A stretch of 64,000 bases of DNA from Plasmodium malariae (Eukaryota > Apicomplexa > Aconoidasida > Haemosporida > Plasmodiidae). Shown one piece after another: positions 27,816 to 41,088 of this stretch. The DNA lies in the NCBI RefSeq assembly GCF_900090045.1, contig NC_041784.1, forward strand, positions 62,001 to 126,000, in the 5' to 3' direction. Below the pieces are notes generated by a model, which saw only the letters and a list, made by a program, of their open reading frames with translations, was not told the origin of the DNA and made no database searches. Each line of letters opens with the position of its first letter. The first letter of the stretch is position 1. Position numbers and translations under genes: made by a program.

Positions 27816-30490
27816 AACGAATAATAAGGAAATATAATTCCTTCTGTAAAGAACTAATTAATATGAAATAATATTTGTAATATCATTAATGATACGCTTT
27901 ATATACATACGTATAATTGCTTATATCTTATACACTACCATATATATAAAATTATTGATTAAAAACTTTAAAAATGTATATTGTTAATTGTTTTGTAAAT
28001 TTGAAAATTTTTAAATATGTTCAATTTCTATAATATTGTTTCAGTTTGATTATATATTGTGTTTTCTTATATATTTTTTTGTATTCCAATGAACCTTCAT
28101 GAAAAATTTATGTATGTCCTTTTAAAATTAGTACAAAATAAAAGCATTTATTTAATTTTCTTGAAGTATACTGATTTCTATTTTATGTAAAAATTGATGC
28201 TTTCTGTTTTATATCTTGTTATGGTATAAAATGATTTTTTTTTTTTTTATTTAGAAAATAAATTAGTTTTTAACTAGCAATAAATGTACCTGGCCTGCAT
28301 TTAATGTAATGTAGGTATTATATTTCTTTCCATTGATATATGTATTTTTATTTAATATATCATAGAAAAAATTCATTATTTATTCTGTAAGATATGTCTT
28401 ATGAAATTATGTTATAAAATATAATTACTGTAAATACCTCTTTAATGTACTTATAGTTTTTTTCGAATGATAATAATATAAATTTATATATATATAATAA
28501 AAAATGATTCTTGTAATTTTTACTTTTTATAACTGATCAAAATTTATGGTTTCTACCTATATACAATAAAATGCAGTGTTAATAACATTCGTTATTTTAT
28601 TATTCAAATTAATTGAGGAATTAACACATTTTGGATTAAATTAACTATATATATATTAAATAGAAATTTTATGTATAAGTGAACCATTTAATATTTTTAC
28701 ATTTTACATAATCAAAACAATACACAAATAAATTACTTGTGCTACTATATTTATAGATATATATAAATTTTTATCTTTTCGTTTCCATTATAGTAAAATT
28801 TTAAACATATATATATATTTCTGTAAAAGGATTAATTATAATTAGTGTAGATCAAAATAAATATATATTTACTACAACCACACTATAATGATCATGATCC
28901 TTTTTTATATATATTTCCTATTTGTTATATCTATAAATATATTAAAATTCAATATTATTTTAAAGATGTATAAGAATATATATATATTATATTAGTAATC
29001 AGTAATTTCTTCATATTAATAACAATATATATAATAAAATTAAAAAGTAATAACTCATTCTTTATATATGACTTATAAACTCGAAAAACTGTTTTTATTT
29101 TGTTAGGTAAGTTTTAATAAAATATATTTTAAAAAAAACTCTATTTTTGTTTTTTTTCAGAATGTATAATTAAATAAATATAATTCATAAGTATCCCCAA
29201 TTAACCGTTTTTCCAGTAATTTTCATTATGTGAATTTTATTTCTTAAGCATTCAACTGAAAATCATAGCATAATATTAATGTAATTTTTATTTATAACAT
29301 TTTCTTATACTTTAAAAAGTACTGTTGTGTCAATGCAAAAACCCGTGCATATTATCTTTTTTGTACTAGTATACATAAGACCCACAGAACATAAAAAAAT
29401 CATGTATGGAAAATTCTTCATACAGAGAGAAAAAAATTTCTAATAAGAATTTAATGAAAACTGTATATATACATATATATGCATATATATATATATTTCT
29501 TAATTTATATTATCATTATATTATATTATGTTAAAATATTTTTTTTTAAGAAGAAAAAAAAATTTATATATAAATATATTACGATAATTTTTTTTTTTTT
29601 ATATTAATGTTTCTTCTAAATATATGTAATTAATTAAAAAAAAAAAAAAATTAAAATTGTGCAGATGAATATAATGATTTTTCAGTTAGTATTATGTCAT
29701 AAATTAAGCTTATATAAAAATTATAGCAGAAAAATAAAAAATGAGTCCTTTTTTATACTTAAAATATGTACATATATAATACTAATATATTAGGTAGTAA
29801 ATTGATAATGCAATTTTTTAAATCTATTTTAAACTACAAAAGATTTAATATGCTTAAGAAGTAACAAAATCATATATTACAATTGACATAAAGCAATATG
29901 TTTTTTTCCCTATATAATTATTATTATTTATATATAATAATTAATATTTCGTAATAAAAATAATAAGTTCTTATAAAATATAATGTATATAAAATTTGAT
30001 TATTAATAAGAATACCATTCTTAAAAATCTTATTATTGATTTCATAAGTACTGCAAAGCATTATACATATATCCTATTAATTCTATAATGTATATGAATT
30101 CAATATTCCATATATGTAATCACATATATATTTTTTTATTTGTTATGAAATGGATTTAAGCAAAATTTTTTCATTAGTGCATTACATCGAATAATTAAAT
30201 TATATATATTGAATATTTACGAAACAATTAAAATTACTTCATTTCAACGAATGTCTTTATTTTTTGGTCTTAAATAACATTATTATGTAAGTTATATAAT
30301 GCATTTTTAAAGATAGTTTTCTTCATACTTTCTGTAAATAACATTATAGTTATATGTATTTTATTAAATAATTATGATGCAATAACAAAAAAATTTATTG
30401 ATTATATATAGCGCTCTTATTAATAGAAGCATAATTTGTAAATATGAACTCTAGCTTTATTTAATATATAAGAATATTAAGTATTTTATC
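27816..30490. other. Spacer between array members 1 and 2
   Basis: No gene. The first 500 bases resemble the 3' flank of the fam-l copy at 33832 (both have ATAATTCCTTCT about 20-25 bases after the stop codon, then TAATATTTGTAA). The last 350 resemble the upstream flanks of the other array members. Confidence 0.5.
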
Positions 30491-31376
30491 ATACAACAAA
30501 GGATTATGTCAAACTCATTTATTAAATTTTCTATGTTTTTCGTTTTAATACTGATATATCTTTTTAACAATGATGAAGTATGGTAATATTATTTGAAGAA
30601 ATTTTGGTTGTTTATATATTTAGGATTTTATAATTATTAATACTTTTTCTTACCATTAGATTATATATTCTATTTAATAACAAATATTTACATTATTTTT
30701 TTTTACTGGAGTACGTTTAACTAATCCTTAGATGAAAAGTACATTTTAGTTATAACCTTTATCATATGAGCTTAAACATTATTAGAAAAATATAAATAGG
30801 ATGATAATTCAAATATAGTAAAATTAAAAGATGATATACTTAAAAATTAAATGTACTCAAAATAGGATAAACATAATAATGAAAAAAAGGCCATATACAA
30901 AAACAAACAACCTAATGAATGTTTATTAAATAAGGCTCAATATTATACAGAAATTACGGATTATAATCATGGAATGCATGATAGAATAAATTTCCATTTT
31001 GAACAAAAATTGACAGAGAAAAAGATTATAATAATTTTCTAGAAAAAATTAGGAGAATTAGAAACACGACCTCAAAAAACAATAAAATTTTGAAGTTACA
31101 TTTTTTCAGTTTTCATATTTTTTCTTGCTAGGGATAAAAATTTCCATATAACATGTATTGCTGTTTTCGAAAAAGTTTGGAGGTTCAAAACCATTTAACG
31201 ATTATAGGACTACTGTAAGAGGAACACTCGAAAAGATAAAATTTCTTGAAAAAAATTTTGTATACTATTTTTTGCCTTATTTATCATTATATAGCTGTTA
31301 AATTAGCTATGCCTTGTATCTTATAGAATAATGAAAAATATAAAAAAATTAAGTTAATAACTGAGGAAAAGGAATA
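30491..31376 (+). pseudogene. fam-m: fam-m-type exported protein pseudogene
   Basis: This is a wrecked two-exon fam-m/fam-l-type gene, second in the array. The 87-nt first exon (30491-30577) keeps its length and reads IQQRIMSNSFIKFSMFFVLI then LIYLFNNDE, but its start codon is ATA instead of ATG; an internal ATG sits five codons in. The acceptor expected before 30710 is TGG instead of TAG. Exon 2 begins STFN, a stop, SLDE, the family opening with Lys changed to stop. The strongest family evidence is at 30931-31020: KAQYYTEITDYNHGMHDRIN followed by FHFEQKLTEKK, then a frameshift and RRIRN, which is the fam-m type signature. The tail YKKIKLITEEKE ends at 31376. Many further stops and frame changes lie between. 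Separation of fam-m from fam-l is from memory of the signatures. Confidence 0.78.
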
Positions 31377-33831
31377 ATTAGATATACTTATATTTATACA
31401 AGGTTGTTATTGAAATGAAGTAGTATATGTAATATATTTAATGTATATTCTTAATAATCATATCTATAATTTCATAAGTTCACATGTGTATATATTGCAT
31501 ATTTGATTCATAACATTAAAAAATTATGTTCTTTTTTTGTATATTTGAATATTTTAAGATTAGTAATATTTATTTTAAATATATATTTCAAATTAGCGAT
31601 ATATTATGATTTTATATATGTATGAGCTTTAAAATGAATATACAATAGCACAGTTCACCTAAATTTATAGAACTGCAACAACTTATATTTATACTAAATG
31701 ATGCTTGTTTTTATTTTACATGTTATTCTACTCTAAAATTATTATTTCTTTAGGTTGTTAAGAGAATATATTATTTTTCTAAAAGTAACAGCAAATGTGT
31801 CTTTTTTTGTATTTAATGAAAGAAAGTCAATGTTTTTTGTTGATTTTATATGTATATAATGTATTTTTTTTTTTTAAAAAAACTTAATTTTTATAAGAAA
31901 TAATGCAGATAAAATATTTATTGTGAAATACTTATTATTATATGATTAATTATTTTTTTTTTTTTATGGCATAAATATGTTCAGTCATAAATATATAATA
32001 AAATAACATATTTATTAAATAATGCTTATTTATAATTATTTAATAAATTCGAAACTCTAAAATATTACAATTATGTTAATTGTTAAAACAAATTATTATA
32101 TTATTATTGTTCTTAATTCTTGTTATAATTCAATTTTACAGAAATTAATAAAATATATATTATTTTGGAAATTCATATATAAATATATTATACTTTATTA
32201 ATATTGTTCATGTCATTCAATAACTAAATTAAATAATACATTAACATATAGTATATATAAATCTTCTTTTTTATCTATCATAATTGTTAATTTGTAAAAA
32301 TATTTTATATATGCATAAAAACATATATTATCATTAAGAATAATTAAAATTAATATGTATTTTATACAGTGGAATCATCATATTTACATATTTATTTACA
32401 CCATCATTTTGTGTTTTATGGATATCTATAAATATATTGGTTAGTGATTTACTATTTTAAGAATATAAAAAAATATATATTGTTTATAATAACCTCACTG
32501 TTCCCTTTATATTTATATTTATCATTTTTTTTATAAAAACAAAAAAATGATAATATTTTCTTTTTCTTATATATAACTCATATATACAATTCTAATATTT
32601 TAATTCAAGTATTATGTATAAGGTTATTCCTAATAGTTAAAAAGTTTTAGAACAATTTTTACTTATAGTAGTAATTCTATCTATGAGTTTAATATTTTTG
32701 TGCCTTTATAATGTGTTTCAATAAATAATGGGATACAGCATTTATTATTAATATCCCCCCTTTTTTGATTCATTTCTATTTTAAAACAACTACATGAATA
32801 TATATGTTATAATGAACTATAAGTAAAAAAGATAATGATTTTTACTAATGAATTTATTGATATATAAAATATTTAACTAAAATTATAGTATTATGCATAT
32901 ATTTTATACAGTTACCTTTCTATTTTTATTACTTTGTTATTTATTAACATTTCTTATGAAACATATACATTAAAATTAAAAAAAATATTAAAACATAAAA
33001 CTTGAATAATTTAATAATATTTCATTTATAAATAAAATATAAAATCAGCTTAACTAAATATTTCAATTTTCAAATATTATTAAACAAGAATAAAAAATTT
33101 TAATCTACATACCTTTAAAATAAATATTGCTTTACAAATTTGGTAGTATACCACATCATCAATTTTTTAAATATATTTTAAAACATTAACTTGTGTAATT
33201 GTTACAATTATTATAACACTAAATATCAATGAAAACATTGCTTTTTTTTTTTTTTAATATATCATTACTACTATTTTATTATTATAATAATTTATTAATA
33301 ATTATCTGTTTTCCATAATATAATGCTTATAACATTAGAATTATTAATAGGAAAATATCAATGAAATGCGTTATTATTCTCTTAATACAGAGAAAAATAA
33401 ATTACCTATATTTTCTACGTTCTATATTCTATAATATATCAATATTTCGAAATATTATGAAACGATATATTTATTTTTTTATTTTATTTTGAAAATTAAT
33501 AATAAAAAAAAATGAAATGATTATGCTAATATATTAAAAAACTTATTTATATACTTTGAATATTTTATAATGAATTAAAATTTTATTATTCCAATGAAAA
33601 TTAACCTTTGATAAATAAAATTAAAAAAAAGATTTATAATATATTTTTACCTTTATTATAACTTGTCCTCATAAAAAATATTGCAGTTAGATATATTTTA
33701 TTAAGTTTCTACAAAATAAAAAAAAAACAAAATTAAATAAATAATCATTCTATCCCTTATAGTTCTAAATATAATATATTATTTTTTAATTATTTAATAA
33801 TACATGTATTACAATATTATTAATTTATATA
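31377..33831. other. Spacer between array members 2 and 3
   Basis: No gene recognised in about 2.5 kb of AT-rich DNA. The 3' and 5' flanks again show weak similarity to those of the neighbouring array members. Confidence 0.5.
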
Positions 33832-34817
33832 ATGAAACAAAAATATTCCTTGTTCTTTTTTATTAAAATTGCTACATCTATCCTTTCAATTTGGATATGT
33901 CATTTTAGCAATGATATTGTATGAAAATATTACTAAAGTATATTTGTGTTAATCATACATTTAGTATTTTATTTTTATTAGAATATTTTGTATTATGAAA
34001 TTAATTAGCCTTTTAAATAATGAGTATTTATTTTATTTTTTAGGGTAAGATTAACAAATATTTGAATGAAAACTACACCCTCTATGATAAATTACATACA
34101 AGATGTTATCGATTACTAGCACAATGTAAACCAGTTCAATATTCACATATTATGGGTTTAAAAGTAAATACAAGTAATGGAATGAATAAAACGAATGATA
34201 TATATAATAAAGAAAAGGGGTTAAATGGAAGGAACAAACAATCAAGTTGGTGCTCGTCAAATAGTCCGGCATGCCACAAAAAAGATATAAACAATAATTC
34301 ATATATATTTGAAAAAAAAAAATGTTCCTACTTTGAAAAAAATATATTCAAAGAACTAGATTTTATGGATTTTCTTAAAAATAACAAAACAGTTAGTGAT
34401 AAAACGTACAAAATAGTAATACGTAAAAAATACGGATTACGAATTGCTACTCCTGTATTATTATTCTTGTTGTTTTTAATATTGTTAACAATAGATTTTT
34501 CACTAGGTATTTCAATTCAGAAGAGTTTGCCGATATCAATAGCGTCGTGGGATCCATTGGGAATTTCGACGTCGGGATGGTTTAAAAAAATTTTTAATGA
34601 GATGAAAAATCAGAATTGGTTTTGGAAGTCCCCATTATGGACGAGTGATAATGCAGTGGCGCAAGGTATAAATGAAACTGCATTATTAGGGCGTTTTTGT
34701 GGTGTTCTAATATATTTTCTACCTTTTTTTATATTAGGTGTTACCGTTATATCAGCGATAATATACTATCATAAAAAGGTTAAAAAATATGAAAAAATTA
34801 AATTTAGAAAAAGGTAA
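33832..34817 (+). CDS. fam-l: fam-l exported protein, two exons, intact, strict PEXEL (copy 3)
   Basis: Two-exon gene of about 286 residues. Exon 1 is 33832-33918 (87 nt): MKQKYSLFFFIKIATSILSI followed by WICHFSNDI. The intron is 33919-34043 (125 nt, donor GTATGA, acceptor ATTTTTTAG), phase 0. Exon 2 is 34044-34817. Exon 2 opens GKINKYLNENYTLYDKL and has CYRLLAQCK, where RLLAQ fits the RxLxE/Q/D export motif that plasmepsin V cleaves. The order is then a Lys/Asn/Ser variable region, NIFKELDFMDFLKNNKTVSD, membrane segment 1 (ATPVLLFLLFLILLTIDFSL, about residues 165-184), a loop with NWFWKSPLWTS, membrane segment 2 (IYFLPFFILGVTVISAIIYY, about 255-274) and KKYEKIKFRKR. It is nearest to copy 2; their membrane segments, tails and introns are alike while the N-terminal variable regions differ. 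It is expected to be exported into the red cell; the function is unknown. Confidence 0.88.
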
Positions 34818-36432
34818 AATAAATAATAAAAACATAATTCCTTCTATAGATAATTCTTCAATATTAAGTAATATTTGTAACATTATTAGTGATATAACTT
34901 ATAGGCATACACATATTTCCTTATATATTATAAATGTACCAACAAATATATGGTCTTTTTGATAAAAACCTGTAAATATGTCAGTTTTTAGTTATTTGGT
35001 TAATCAGAAATTTTTGATTCTATTAATTTCCTTTATTTTGTATAACCTTGATTCAGATTTATGGTTTCATATATATATTTTTCTATTTGAATAAAATATA
35101 ATGAAAAAGATGCGTATATTCTTTAAAATGAATTAATAATAGCATTATTTAGCTAAAATTATTGAATTATGCTAATTCATATTTAATACAAAAACTGTTT
35201 CTTTTCGTTTTTTATCTTTTTCTAAGTCAAATATTATTATTTTTTTTATTATATTTAGAAAACGTATTATTCTTTTTAAATGAGCAATAATTATGTCTTG
35301 TTTTGCATTTAATGAAAAAAATTGAATGTATTTCCCTATATTGATATGCATATACATATATTTTTTTTTAAAAGAAAAAACTAAATTTTTATTATATAAA
35401 ATAAGTTTATGAGAAATATTGTAAAAAAAATATTTACTGTAAAAAGTTTTTTAATGTACATTTAGTTTGTTATTTTATTTTTTTTATTTTTTGTAAATTT
35501 TATTAATTATTATTATTTTTATTGGGCAATTTGGTCTATGTATTAATTAATTATATAATTCTGTTCTCATACATTTTCCTGTTCTTGTTTCTATGACAGA
35601 AAAGACGTTAATAATCATATAAGGATTTACATAAATTTTCTTTTAAATCTTTTCTTCACTTTATTATTAGCTCTATATTTTAAAAACTACTTTTGTATAA
35701 AATAATATATGTATAATAATAAAGCACTTTGTATTTCTTAAGTTCTACGAATATCATAGTAAAATTAACATATTTTTTTTTTTATATTTTCTAGATACAT
35801 CCAATTACAAATGTTCGAGTTGTATATATATTATATATGTATATATTATGTACATAAATTAATTTTATGTACAAATGTTTAACAACATAAAAAATTATTC
35901 ATTAATATAACATTTTTAATACTTACTAAATTTTATACATTTTAATTTATTTTAATTAGTAATGTATATTTACATATATTATCTACTAAAACGTACATGT
36001 TTTTTTGGTTTTTTTTTTCTTTTAAACTAGCATATATTAAATATAAATATAATCACATAAAATAGATAAAATAAATTTGTATTTTAGAGAAAAAAAAATG
36101 CGAAGAAATATAATATTCCAATTGTTATTTATAATTATTAAAAAAGTTACTTATATAACTAAAATTTTCAAGGTTTTATATACATTGGAACTTAAAATAA
36201 ATATGTTTCCTATATGAGACAAAAATAAGTAATTTTTTATTAAATTTACTACATTTACCTTCTTATCATGGAACTTGAAATGTTATTATGAGTTAAAATA
36301 TAAAAATAAAATTTGTGAATTTTCTATGTCTTTTGGTAGTTATCTCGTTATATTTTTATTTTACAATGAACTTTTATTAATGCTAGAATAAATATACTTT
36401 TCTAATTATTGAAGATTAATCTGAATTTTTAG
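34818..36432. other. Spacer downstream of fam-l copy 3
   Basis: The 3' flank resembles that of copy 2. No gene before the pseudogene at 36433. A possible signal-like run (FLCLLVVISLYFYFTM, about 36331-36378) may be the first exon of that pseudogene. Confidence 0.45.
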
Positions 36433-37312
36433 TTCACTACATCTTGTCAATTATGGAATAACAGAAACTTAGAAAATATTGCATTAAAGGTAAGTACTAA
36501 CAGATAATTACTGGGGATAGAAATAAAACAATTATATTCAAGACCAGTAAATATCGGTATAGCGGTAAAAAATAAAATTAAAAAAGGTGAAAATAATTTC
36601 ATACATCGTTCAAATGAATTAAAAAATGGAAGCAACTGTGAAAAGTCTAACAAATTAGCTCATAATGACAAGTCCAAAAAACCAGTTAATGCACCAGCAT
36701 ATATTGATAATTTTGAAGGACTAGATGACTTACATAATGAGAATAATAAAAAACACAACTACGTAATTCGTTTAACATTGATTATATGGAAAGTTGTCTA
36801 AAATTAATATGTTTATATATTACATTAAATTTTTTATATGAAGTATTGTTAAAGAAAAAGGAACTAAAATATGAAAAGCACTTAAACATATTAAGACATT
36901 ATTGCTTTAAGCATTATTATGATGGAAAAAACAGAACAGTTATATGATACATGAGCCCCTTTTTTTAACCATTTTTTCCTTATTTATACAATTTTTTTAT
37001 TAGCTATATCATTTGTATTCATTTTTGCATGTTGTTAGGAATAACTTATACATTACATTATTTCTTTAGAGACAGGCATTTTGACAGAATTTTATTTTAT
37101 ATACAAATTAATAAAATGTATTAAAACTGTTAAAGCTCCCGCTTCCAAGAATCTGCGCTTAAAATATTTCGATTGCGAACACAATGAAAAAGCAAAAAAC
37201 AAAATTCTTTTATGTTGAAGTAAAATAAAAAAAATCTGATAGTGAGGATGATGAAGAAAATGGAATTATTGATTTTGATAAAAAAAATACTCCATTAAAG
37301 AAAAAAATTTAA
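36433..37312 (+). pseudogene. Unassigned exported-protein pseudogene
   Basis: An acceptor (GAATTTTTAG) is followed by a frame reading FTTSCQLWNNRNLENIALK, a stop after VSTNR, then an open 100-codon stretch with LYSRPVNIGIAVKNKIKKG, ELKNGSNCEKSNKLAHN, KPVNAPAYIDNFEGLDDLHN and NYVIRLTLIIWK, ending in a stop near 36800. Further on, in shifted frames, come a hydrophobic stretch (about 36960-37060) and a last acidic segment KSDSEDDEENGIIDFDKKN then TPLKKKI ending at 37312. The shape (signal-like exon, Lys/Asn-rich middle, hydrophobic part, charged tail) fits a subtelomeric exported protein, and the position at the end of the fam-l array fits too. I do not recognise the family. Stops and frame changes make it non-functional as read; the 100-codon block is well kept. 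Confidence 0.55.
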
Positions 37313-40300
37313 CTTATACATTTGAATATATTTAAAATTATATAAGAGCTTAATAGTAAGAATATATAAATGCCTAATATAAATATATGATATTTGAGTT
37401 TTTCTTAATTTTATTTCTTATTTTAAAAAATTTATTTTGTATGATTTTATATTTCTTTCTAATATATATAGGATCTTTTGTTTTTATTCTTGTACAGTTA
37501 ATAAACTTTTGTAATTATTATATGAAAATGTTCTTCTTGACAATTTTTTTTTTTTTTTTTTTTTTTATTTGCCTATGTAACAAAAATATTCATATTTTTA
37601 TTAGTTCTTCTTTTAATATGAAAGTATTATTCTCGTACTTAAAATAAATTTTATGTATTGCTTTCATAAAATAAATTAGTGTTTTTGTATTTTACTCACA
37701 TGAACATATTTTAGCCTAATTTAAAGATCAAAACTATTTTAATAAAGCTAAATAAAGTGTCATTATCAGTATTTATTAATACTATATTTATAGGCTTCCA
37801 TTATCTTGAAATTTTAAGGTCTAAATATACAGATAAGATAATCTCATTACGATTAATTAGGGTGGAAAATGTCCCTAATATAGACAGTACACCATCAACG
37901 AAATTTGATGTTATGCTGAATATTTTAAAAATAAATTAATTTAGTTAACTATACGGAATCATTTAGTTCTTACTTGTATCATATGTTTAGTAGTCTCTAT
38001 TTCATTTATTTCCTTACATATAAAGAACATATTATTTTTACTAAATGGTTCCAATTTTTTACTTAAAAACATTCATTATAGCTTTAGATTATGTATATTA
38101 CACTATAGATAATTCTAGGATTATATAGAAAATGGAGATTCTGTTCTCACATATATATTCATATGCTTTCATCCATGTTATACTATAAACATTTTAAAAA
38201 TCTATCAAGTGCGTAAACCATAAACATATAATAACATATATGCTTTATTATATATGACATGTTTTCTTACTTTTGTTAGCACACTAAATTCTTACATATA
38301 TACTAAAATTTGTGATACACTATATAATAGCTACGTAAATATATGTACTTTACAAAATTCAATAATTATATTATTCATTTGGAAAACTTCAATAATGAAC
38401 ATGTTTTTACTAAAAATAATATGATTAGGTAAATATGTACACCATAATTAAAATATCTTAATGAACTTAAATGAAGCTACTGAAACATAGCCATATTCAG
38501 TTCCAAAAAGTCATCACTTCAATGTTTACTATCACAAGATGTACCTTTCATTGTTACTGGATATTAATTTATCTCCTTATTTCAAATAATTAAATTAACA
38601 ATTATTGCAATTTTTTATGTATTCTTTTTTTTTTTTTTTTAATAACACAATAAAACATTCTACTTGAAAAGGTAACCCTTCTTCTACAATATCCTTGATA
38701 TATTTTAATAGGATAATATAGTCGTATAAGTGTTGTATCTGCATATATGTACCTTTTCTAATATTCGTTGAATCTATTTTATACTAATGTTTTGTTTTTA
38801 ATAAGAAAAAATAAAAATAAGTTGAAATGTACAAGTGCGCAAAATGATCAAATACGAAAAAATGCTACTTAAGATCATTAAATATATTCACTAAAAATCA
38901 GGCGTTATATAACATATCATAATGTACAAAATCATAATTTATAAATTCTCAATAATAGATATATTTATACTTATAACATAAAGTTCTCAACTAGTTAATT
39001 GAAGAATGTTTTAAAAATATACCAAAAAAAAATGTTAGAATGAATTTTTTCACTAATAATACAGCAAAATTAATAATATATATGTGAAAATAATTATGAG
39101 AGAAATATGGTATGCACATACAAAAATAATAGTGTAAACCTGTTTTCTTAGGTAAAAAAAAAAAATATATATATATATATATATATGAAATCAAACGATA
39201 ATTATTTAATGCAAAATTACGTGTTATGAAAAAGTGATAGTGAAAATATAAATGTACGCTGATACTTATTACAAAATCAATATTAATATCATTGCCAAGA
39301 ATAACATATTTAATATATGAAATATTTATTATGAAAAATTCATCTACATAATAGATATATAAAGATAATTAAATAAATAAGTGTGCGTGACTTTATCACT
39401 AGCTGTAGTGGAAGAAAAAAATTTTCATTGTATATTATAAAAACTGGTTACAATATAGATTTGTTACATATAAATGTTGAATTAACACATAAATAATAAT
39501 TTTCATGCTATGATAATTAAATGATAAAATATGTGAATATTTCTGGAACACTATTTTTTATATGTAAGTGCTAGAAAGGTACGATTTGATAATGTGTAAA
39601 TTAAACATAGAAGGTTAATAAATAGTCATAAAGCATAGAATGATATTTATTAAAACCTAACATTAACATCACATATTTTGTAATAAGTTAATGACCATAA
39701 ATATAATTTATTGCATTATTCGTGATATCAAATATAAAAAAGATCCTGTGTTATATGATGCGACTCTATATTTATTTGCATAAATGAAAGAATACACATA
39801 AATTTAAAATTTATTTATCATAAAATTTTTTTTTTTATAATTTATTCGTACACTTTATTCTTTAAAATTTCCTGAAATTTTAGAGCATACCTATAATTAT
39901 AAACTATAAACATAATATAAAAAGAACTACAAATTTAAATACATAAGTGCCTTTTTATTATAATTTTGTTCACAGTTACTATATGTGTATATATTATATA
40001 TTTAATAAAAAAATATTAAAACATGTTATTTAAAGTAATAAATAATGCTAATAAAATTTAATTTTATATATATTCTCAGCTTTATGCTGCGTTTTTAAAC
40101 ATATATATGTATATATAGGAATTATATTAGTGTATTTTATATTAAAATTTTACATGTTAAACATAACCATTTTATTGTTAAATATTTATTTTAAAAACAT
40201 AAATTATATATTTATAGAGCTATTAACAAATATTCAAAATTTTGAATTATAATTAAGTTTGAATTATTTTAAATTAAATTTTTCGTATAGAGTGCAGTAT

Positions 40301-40968
40301 CATATAATGATTTTAAAAATATTTAAAAAAAAATAATGTAACATATATCAAAAAAGATAAAGAAATGTTTTTTTTTATTCATAATACAGTAAAGAAAAAA
40401 AAACAATAAATAAATAATAATAATAAAATAAATATTTTTATATAAATATTTGAAAATTAATTTTACATAGTTCTTTCCATATATTTTCAGATATTTGTGA
40501 AAATTTTTTTTTTCCTTATGTTACCCCACGTCACCGGCTATTATAAGAATATTATATATTGTGTATACCATGTATGCACATATAATATGTTAAAATACAA
40601 CTATTTAAATATAAAATATTATAAAACATTATGAACTGTTTTTATGTATATTCCCCTCTATGTCACTGTTAAGCAAAATATTTTTAAAGCAGTGGGACAA
40701 TATATAGGGAATTAAAATAAAATGAAAAGTTGATAGAAAAAAAAATTGTATAAATATATATTCAAAAATTAAAAATAAATAAAGCCAAAATTATTTAAAT
40801 GTAATTTGTTTAAACATAACTATAATAAAATAACGGTTTATGTCAAGTAATTATTTACAAAATTTTCCTATTAATATATATATATATATTTTTTTTTTTC
40901 TCACCATTCAGTTTCTCTTATGTATTTTTTCAAAAAAAAAAATTTTAAATTAAAAATAATATACTTAC
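37313..40968. other. Noncoding AT-rich stretch up to the right arm
   Basis: No supportable gene. A 60-codon frame at 37757-37939 (+) and its reverse strand are both open with protein-like composition (YTDKIISLRLIRVENV on plus), but no start, splice or family evidence exists. From about 40370 the DNA belongs to the inverted arm. Confidence 0.4.
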
Positions 40969-41088
40969 ATTACGTCAGAATAATCTATGTAGTCTGAAAT
41001 AAGTTTAAATTGTTCTGTAATTGCATTTACAAGTTCATATCTTAAAAAGTTATTATAAAATAGTCCATGAGCTTTTTTATTTTTCATC
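40969..41088 (-). other. Conserved exon-like segment, right copy
   Basis: A 120-nt open segment on the minus strand between an acceptor (ATATATTTAG) and a consensus donor (GTAAGT). After one base it reads MKNKKAHGLFYNNFLRYELV, then NAITEQFKLISDYIDYSDV. It matches the left copy (21770-21886) in position relative to STP1, in strand relative to STP1, in splice signals and in frame, with an in-frame one-codon length difference. The peptide is more protein-like here than in the left copy. Neither a first exon with a signal sequence nor later exons were found; a short homologous stretch with another GTGAG donor follows at about 40880-40930. The family is unknown. Confidence 0.42.

Noticed and set aside
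37757..37939. 60-codon plus-strand frame with protein-like composition
   Set aside because: The opposite strand is equally open, and there is no start context, splice signal or family motif, so it is not called a gene.
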